Origin: Coriaria nepalensis
Lineage: Eukaryota; Streptophyta; Magnoliopsida; Cucurbitales; Coriariaceae
Length of the DNA: 64,000 nt
Assembly (NCBI GenBank): GCA_027186245.1
Contig: CP114500.1
Location: 4,908,001 to 4,972,000 of the forward strand
Reading direction: 5' to 3'
Below, one piece after another: positions 58,490 through 64,000 of the stretch. The position numbers and the translations under genes are program-made. Each line of letters opens with the position of its first letter. The stretch's first letter is position 1. The notes under the pieces are model-generated. The model was given only the letters and a program-made list of their open reading frames with translations, did no database searches and was not told the DNA's origin.

Positions 58490-59773
58490 AATTCCGTCTT
58501 TTTCTTTGATCCAATCACGTGCAACTCCCGTAATCAATCTAACCGAATCTAATGCTCATGATTTTATGCTGAGAGATCATCCTGGCCGTTCAATATATGA
58601 TCATGACATCGTTCATATCACTAGATGCCCCGATCCTTGCCCTCTCTTCCAGAGAACGTCCACGAGGCACGAAACCAAGAATCCGAAATCTAGTTTGAAA
58701 TTCTAAACCCAATTTAACAGAAAATCCAACCCAAAATTAAGAGCACACTGAATTTTCCTCACTACTGTGTTATTGCAGCAGCTCTGTCATTGCAGCAGCT
58801 CTGTCATTGCAGAGAAGAGTCCACCAAACTCGCCGGACCAACTCATTAACACCAACACTGGCGCGCAGCTATTCATCCCCTAGATTATTCGCGTAGCTCT
58901 CTTAGTAAAGGGTTTCTTAAGGATTTGATTATGAAGGCGTTGAAGAAGGGGAATAAGAAGATGATATCATTGCAGAGAAGGGAAAATTTTTTTTTTTTTG
59001 TCTAGAAGGTCGTCTTTTTATGAATTTTGCAATTTAATTCCTTCTCTTTAAAATGATAAAAGAGTCCCTCCATATGAGTTAGATTAATTAGAATCATTAG
59101 ATCTGTTATTTAAAAATCTAAACTATAGAGATTATACTGTATTGAAAATTTACTCTTCGTGTCGCCTCTCCCTTAAATAGAGATAGTAAAATAAGCCAGA
59201 CCGGTATAAATATGCATGGTATAATATAATAAAAACATAGCACGAGCATGAACACGATAGGAGCTAGTCATGCCATATTGGCTCAGAGCATGACACAATT
59301 TTTTTGGCCCCATCTAAGGTATGAGCGTAAAAGAGCCTCTTAATTTTAGAGGTTTTTTCTCTGAAAATCATTTTGTATGTTAATAATATTTTAATTAATG
59401 TAAGATCTTATTTGGCCAAATAATATTTATTACAGTAACTCTTCAAGCATATGGGTCAAAACGAGCCCGCATGCCATAAATATGCACATAGGCCGAAATG
59501 AGCCAACATGCCTATATAATCTCACGGACCAACATAACATATTTATGATTCATTACTATATCTATATCCTTATTTTTAGGTATGGACACATTACAAGCAT
59601 AGTATAGCACAACACGATATAATTTATATTGTGTCGGCCCGGGCTATGCCGGCACGAGTCGCTACCTCTACCCCAATAGTAACCTCCAGTGAAAAGTAAC
59701 GTTCTCAAGACCATTTTCCAAATACCCAAACACCACCTTATTCTTACTCTAGGGCTGAGTTCAAGCGATCGAA
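58490..59773. other. PPME1 upstream region
   Basis: Holds the second copy of the flanking repeat (58686-58740), a short GCAGCAGCTCTGTCATT tandem repeat (58776-58816), a T-tract near 58990, and GCACGAGC / GGCCCGGGC-type patches (59240-59660) of the kind seen in plant repeats. The last ~100 bases before 59774 are probably 5' UTR. No gene seen. Confidence 0.4.
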
Positions 59774-62700
59774 ATGGAAATGAAATCATCGTCTTCAAAC
59801 CTTTCCTCACTTCCTGAAGAATCCTCGGAAGATCAACGAAAACGATCAGCCTTTGCCTCTGTTCCTGATCGCCCTCCAATTCAGTGAGTTAACTACTCGC
59901 TCGCACGCTCTCTCTCTCTCTCACTCACTCACCATCATTCTTCAGTTTCGACCAGCGTTCACTTGTTTCACTTATTTGGCGTCATATTTTGATCGATCGT
60001 TTTCACAAAATTTTGAAATCGATCACATGATTATGCAAGTTGAATGCATGCTTGATTCTACCTTTTGCCTTGTGTGTAGGAGATCTTCAGAAAAATACTC
60101 GCCTCTAGATTGGTCGTGCTATTTTGATCGTGAGGATGATGTTTGCATTCCGGATTCAAATGATGTTAGTTTGGACACTTTTTACCCTCATACGAGCTTC
60201 TCGATCTTTTTGTGGTGCTTACTCTCTTATTTATTTTTTCATTATTTTGTCATCGCAGGTGTTTCATGTATATATGGCAGGAACAGAAGGACCAATTGTA
60301 TTTTGTCTACATGGAGGCGGGTCCTCTGGGTATATTTAGTTTTTGTTTGAGTTTTCAATAATTTTCTTTGCAACCTTTTTTTCATTCATGATACCGATTT
60401 TCTTAGATATACCAGTTGAGTTACTAAGCTAATTCTTCTGAAGTGCTTACAATATTATTGTAATTCTTTTCCATGCTAATTGATCATTCAGGGAATAAAT
60501 GTAATGATTCATTTAGGATACTGTGTACTTACTTAATCATAACAGAAGAGCCGTACTTGTTGAAAGAGCATACTCTCTAATCTTTGACATTTTTTCTAAA
60601 GTTGATGAGAATCTTCTTTGTGCGTCATAGTCACTATTATTGCTTGTTTTAGGCAATATGGAGTGAGATAACAAATAAATTAGGAGTTCCCGTTTGTGGA
60701 TGTGATAGAATTCCTTTTTTCTTGTTTGGGCTGTGAACTTCATTCTCTGTATCCTATTAGCAAGTACTTTGCACTTTTCCTTCATCTTCTTAACAACCGG
60801 GATTGTTCTCATGTTGGCATGATATGGAATGGGAAGTTATAAATTGTGTTAGAAGGCAAATGAATTTATATCATTACCAATAAGGGAGAAAGATTAAGCA
60901 CATTGCTGTGGACAGACTACTCTTACTTCACTTTGGGGAAGTGACTTGTTGAGAAGTATCTTTAGAGGCATTTTACGCATTGACCGGAGATTACTGGATG
61001 AGTTATCTTTTAAATGGTTGGGAACTGGAATGAATGAGATAGAACACATTCTCTTATTAGACTAATAGTTAACTTGTTTCCAATATTCAAACAAACTTTC
61101 TCATTTAGTGCATTCAAAATGGCATCAAAAAAGGAGCTCGGAGATGAATAAGACTGTCATCACTTTTGGAAATCCTTAACCCAGAAGAAAATAAAGGGAA
61201 CAAATATTAAACTGTGTGACAACTGTACTATACTTGGTACAAAAGAAAGTGACCCGAAAAAATCTTCATTCAAAGATCAGAAAATCTGATGAAGCTATCA
61301 AATTTGATTGCCTCGCTTTAGTCTGATGCTGACAACCTTATGAGAAGCAGAAGTATAATTCTTAGGTGCAACTTTCTTTATCTTCCAACCTTAGGTGTCT
61401 ACATCTAGCAAGACCAGAGGAGGATATCTGTTGAAAATGACGACCCCATGTGTTTTCACATGTTAATTCATCCTTAGCTTCTAGCAGCATTGAGATTTCG
61501 TATATACTGATCTTAGTTCCTAATATCACCTACTAATGTTGAACAACTCTTGTAGTCCAAGATGTTATCATGTGATGGTTTAACTTCGATAAAATGAGTT
61601 TGAATATTGGGCTAACTGGGACATACAGTATAAAATTCTTCATTCATATATAACCTGATCCAAAGGCCCAAGAATTATGAACTCCTTGGCTTATGTACTG
61701 GGATTCCTAGTTCAGTTTTCTCTTCCATTTATTCATTTTAAGATATTGGTTTTTTTCAACTTACAATGCATACTGGGGAAAGGCATTGAATGTCAATATT
61801 GTTATAAGTGATGATTTTCTATGGGTTGATAAGGTTATAAATTTCTTTTACTTCTAGAATATGGAGTCTTTATTTACTTCTAACCTTGCTGCCTGAATTT
61901 TTTTTTTTTTTTTTTCATGTATTATTTCAATTTTTTATCTGGTTTATATTTTGGTCAGTGGTACTATTTTTATTTGATCTTGGGTTATCTTGTAAGTTTA
62001 ATCATTTTATCAATCTGAGGGCTTGCTTGAGGAAATTGTTTTTTTTTTTTTTGGTGGAAAGTTGCTTGAGGAAACTGTTTTCTAAGCTATGAACTGATCT
62101 GACTTGTCTATGAAATAACGGTTAATTTTCTTGACCTCATCTCTTTTGTTCACGATCACCTCTCTCTCTTAATTTTCAATTCATGTTAATGTGGATGCAA
62201 ATATTCTGTTATGATTGTAAACTCTACTAAAACCGTTAAGTTATTCATATGGCCAGACTTTCATTTGCATTGTCTGCAAGCAAGATTAAGGAGAAAGCTC
62301 GGGTAGCTGCCATGGATATGCGAGGACATGGAAAGTCATTGACAGAAAATGATCTTGATCTACCAATTGAGGTGCTAAGAAAATCAAAGAAAACAGACTT
62401 ATGTTACCATGAAGTTTATTGACATGATTTTTGAAGATTCATTAAGGGTCCCTTATTATGTTATCTGCTCTTTCTTAGTGCAGACTATGTGCAATGATGT
62501 TTTGTCTGTCTTGAAAGCAATGTATGGTGATTCACCCCCTGCGATAGTGCTTGTTGGTCACAGGTCATGCTTTCTTCCGCTTCCCTCAAAATTGTGATAT
62601 TTCTCTTGTAATTTTGTAAAACCAAGCTATGATCGAATTATGGAAATTCGATAGAAGATACTCTTTGCATTGCTATTCTGGTCTTGCCCATATGCTAAAT

Positions 62701-62986
62701 GAATTTGACCTTTACTATTCTTGAACAGCATGGGAGGTTCAGTTGCTGTGCATGTTGCCTCAAAGAAAGCTTTATCTAGCTTAGCCGGGCTAGTTGTTGT
62801 GGATGTTGTAGAGGTTTAGTTTTACCAAGAAACTTGTTAGCTTATCCTGGACTAGTTGTTCATATGACATACTAAATCTGTATTTATAACTTCTTGTAAT
62901 GTTAGGGAACAGCGATGGCTTCATTGATTCATATGCAGAGGATCTTATCAACCAGGATGCATCATTTTTCTAACATTGAGAAAGCG
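59774..62986 (+). CDS. PPME1: Protein phosphatase methylesterase 1, first seven exons (partial)
   Basis: Exons: 59774-59883, 60080-60164, 60259-60329, about 62258-62371, 62484-62563, 62729-62813 and 62906-62986; the gene continues beyond the window. They encode residues 1-209 of a protein usually about 345 aa. The enzyme is an alpha/beta hydrolase removing the C-terminal methyl ester of the PP2A catalytic subunit. Seen: FASVPDRPPIQ, YSPLDWSCYFD, VYMAGTEGPIVFCLHGGG (oxyanion loop), AAMDMRGHGKS, CNDVLSVLKAMYGDSPPAIV and VLVGHSMGG, with the nucleophile Ser154 split over exons 5 and 6, and VVVDVVEGTAMASL with Asp179 probably the acid residue. The catalytic His lies outside. The start is the first ATG in frame; an alternative Met is residue 3. 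By my reading exon 4 is one base short of in-frame, so its left edge is approximate. No damage seen. Confidence 0.94.
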
Positions 62987-64000
62987 GTACATTTCATACA
63001 TTTGTTTCCCAGTAGTCTTTGCTGTATTCTGCAATGCATAGCTTAATGCATTTTTCTTTTGTATATATTCTTGTGCCCATCTAACTCTTTTAAAGATATT
63101 GTGTGCGAGTGTTTGTGGGTACTGGGTCTCTATTTGATTCAGCCTGAAACGAATCAATGCCTCATCTATGAATTATTCCCTGCTATTACATACTGCTTAT
63201 CCCTTTTTTGCATCGTGTCTCTTTGATTAGTTGGAGCAACCCCTCAATAACATAGAATTTATATGGAGCAACCTCTCATTCACCTAATAAGAAATTTATT
63301 ATTATACTCATGACTAGTTAGCATCCAGTTTATAGTTGTACGAAATTTACAAAGCCAACTATTCAGAAAAGTAATGATGATTGTAGTTTACGGACGCTGT
63401 TCCTTTTTTCAATTTTTTTTATAAACATAGAAAAGTGATGATATTATATTCAGGGGCGGAGCCTAGAATTTGGTTCAAGGGTGACATTGTTTGTTTTCTT
63501 TCTTGATTTTTTAAAATTTAAAAATGTATGAGGAAGGGGTAGAAGTAGGTTATATCTTACAAAAATTCAAAATATATGTGGTGATTATATAAAAGTGATA
63601 ACATATATCAATAAAAGGGCGAGCGATTTCAAGGCGGGCAATGTATGTCACGACCTCCCTTGCCCCAGATCGTACACTAGTTTTGATTTTTTGTATGTAT
63701 CACACATGAATATTCCTTACAAGACAGAAATAATTGTACTTTTTCATAAAACTGATGGAACAGAACAATCTCCAGGAAAATACACAGGTTCTAGTTACAT
63801 AGGGCCGATTGGAAACGTATTTTAAAATTCAATTTTTTTAAAAAATTTTATGTAATGATTACCAAAAATCGTTTTTGTAGTCGAGAAAAACGAAAATCAC
63901 TTCTTGTGTTTTTCTAATGTTGATTTTTTGCCATTTTGAAAAAAAAAATGAATTTTAAAAAAACAATTGCCAAATATGATTGGCGATTGAAAAAACTGAT
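62987..64000. other. PPME1 intron 7 (continues off window)
   Basis: No further PPME1 exon recognised. Near 63453-63510 is a phrase (GGGGCGGAGCCTAGAATTTGG) common in plant genomic repeats, so a small transposon fragment may lie here. The 76-aa frame at 63595-63825 has no recognised family. Confidence 0.5.

Noticed and set aside
59853..60350. 165-aa open frame at the PPME1 start
   Set aside because: It reads through introns 1 and 2 in a frame that is not the conserved one; the spliced exons give the family sequence.
62409..62597. 62-aa open frame overlapping PPME1
   Set aside because: It is PPME1 exon 5 (62484-62563) read through its flanking introns.

Overview
This is plant nuclear DNA, very probably from a dicot. 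It is AT-rich, its genes are split by GT/AG introns, and most of it is decayed Ty1/Copia retrotransposons, a Mutator-like element with an Ulp1-like passenger gene, an endogenous pararetrovirus remnant and several tandem repeats. There are no bacterial operons, CRISPR arrays or recognisable tRNA/rRNA genes.

Three conserved host genes lie on the + strand. (1) Positions 1-1137 are the last four exons of bifunctional aspartokinase/homoserine dehydrogenase. (2) Positions 29668-45978 hold a complete eight-exon SRAP/HMCES-type abasic-site protein gene (349 aa), stretched to 16 kb by Copia insertions in introns 3 and 5. (3) From 59774 to the window edge are the first seven exons of protein phosphatase methylesterase 1.

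Layout: 1-1137 AK-HSDH 3' end; 1779-2677 a 240-bp tandem repeat; 3285-5775 a Copia 3' half with LTR; 5776-6637 an antisense Copia gag remnant; 6637-9425 a ~142-bp satellite array of about 19-20 units; 9590-16050 a sense Copia with leader, gag, integrase, RT/RNase H and LTR, the LTR probably split by a LINE-like 3' end; 16600-22982 a Mutator-like element (DUF1985/Ulp1-like pseudogene on + facing a mudrA-like pseudogene on -), with an array of 180-bp exon-intron units inside the Ulp1-like gene; 22983-28636 LTR fragments and an antisense Copia with a 1.76-kb LTR; 29668-45978 HMCES; 45979-49760 mostly featureless; 49770-53510 another antisense Copia; 54167-56455 a caulimovirid-like pol remnant; 56650-58740 a small non-autonomous LTR-type element; 59774-64000 PPME1.

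The host genes are unrelated housekeeping functions (amino-acid synthesis, DNA-lesion shielding, PP2A regulation) and do not form a pathway. The most unusual structures are the exon-intron array of the Ulp1-like gene, the 142-bp satellite butted against a gag remnant, and a 220-bp unbroken alternating pyrimidine-purine tract in HMCES intron 4. Exon boundaries were placed by reading frame, splice consensus and remembered family similarity; no alignment was run.
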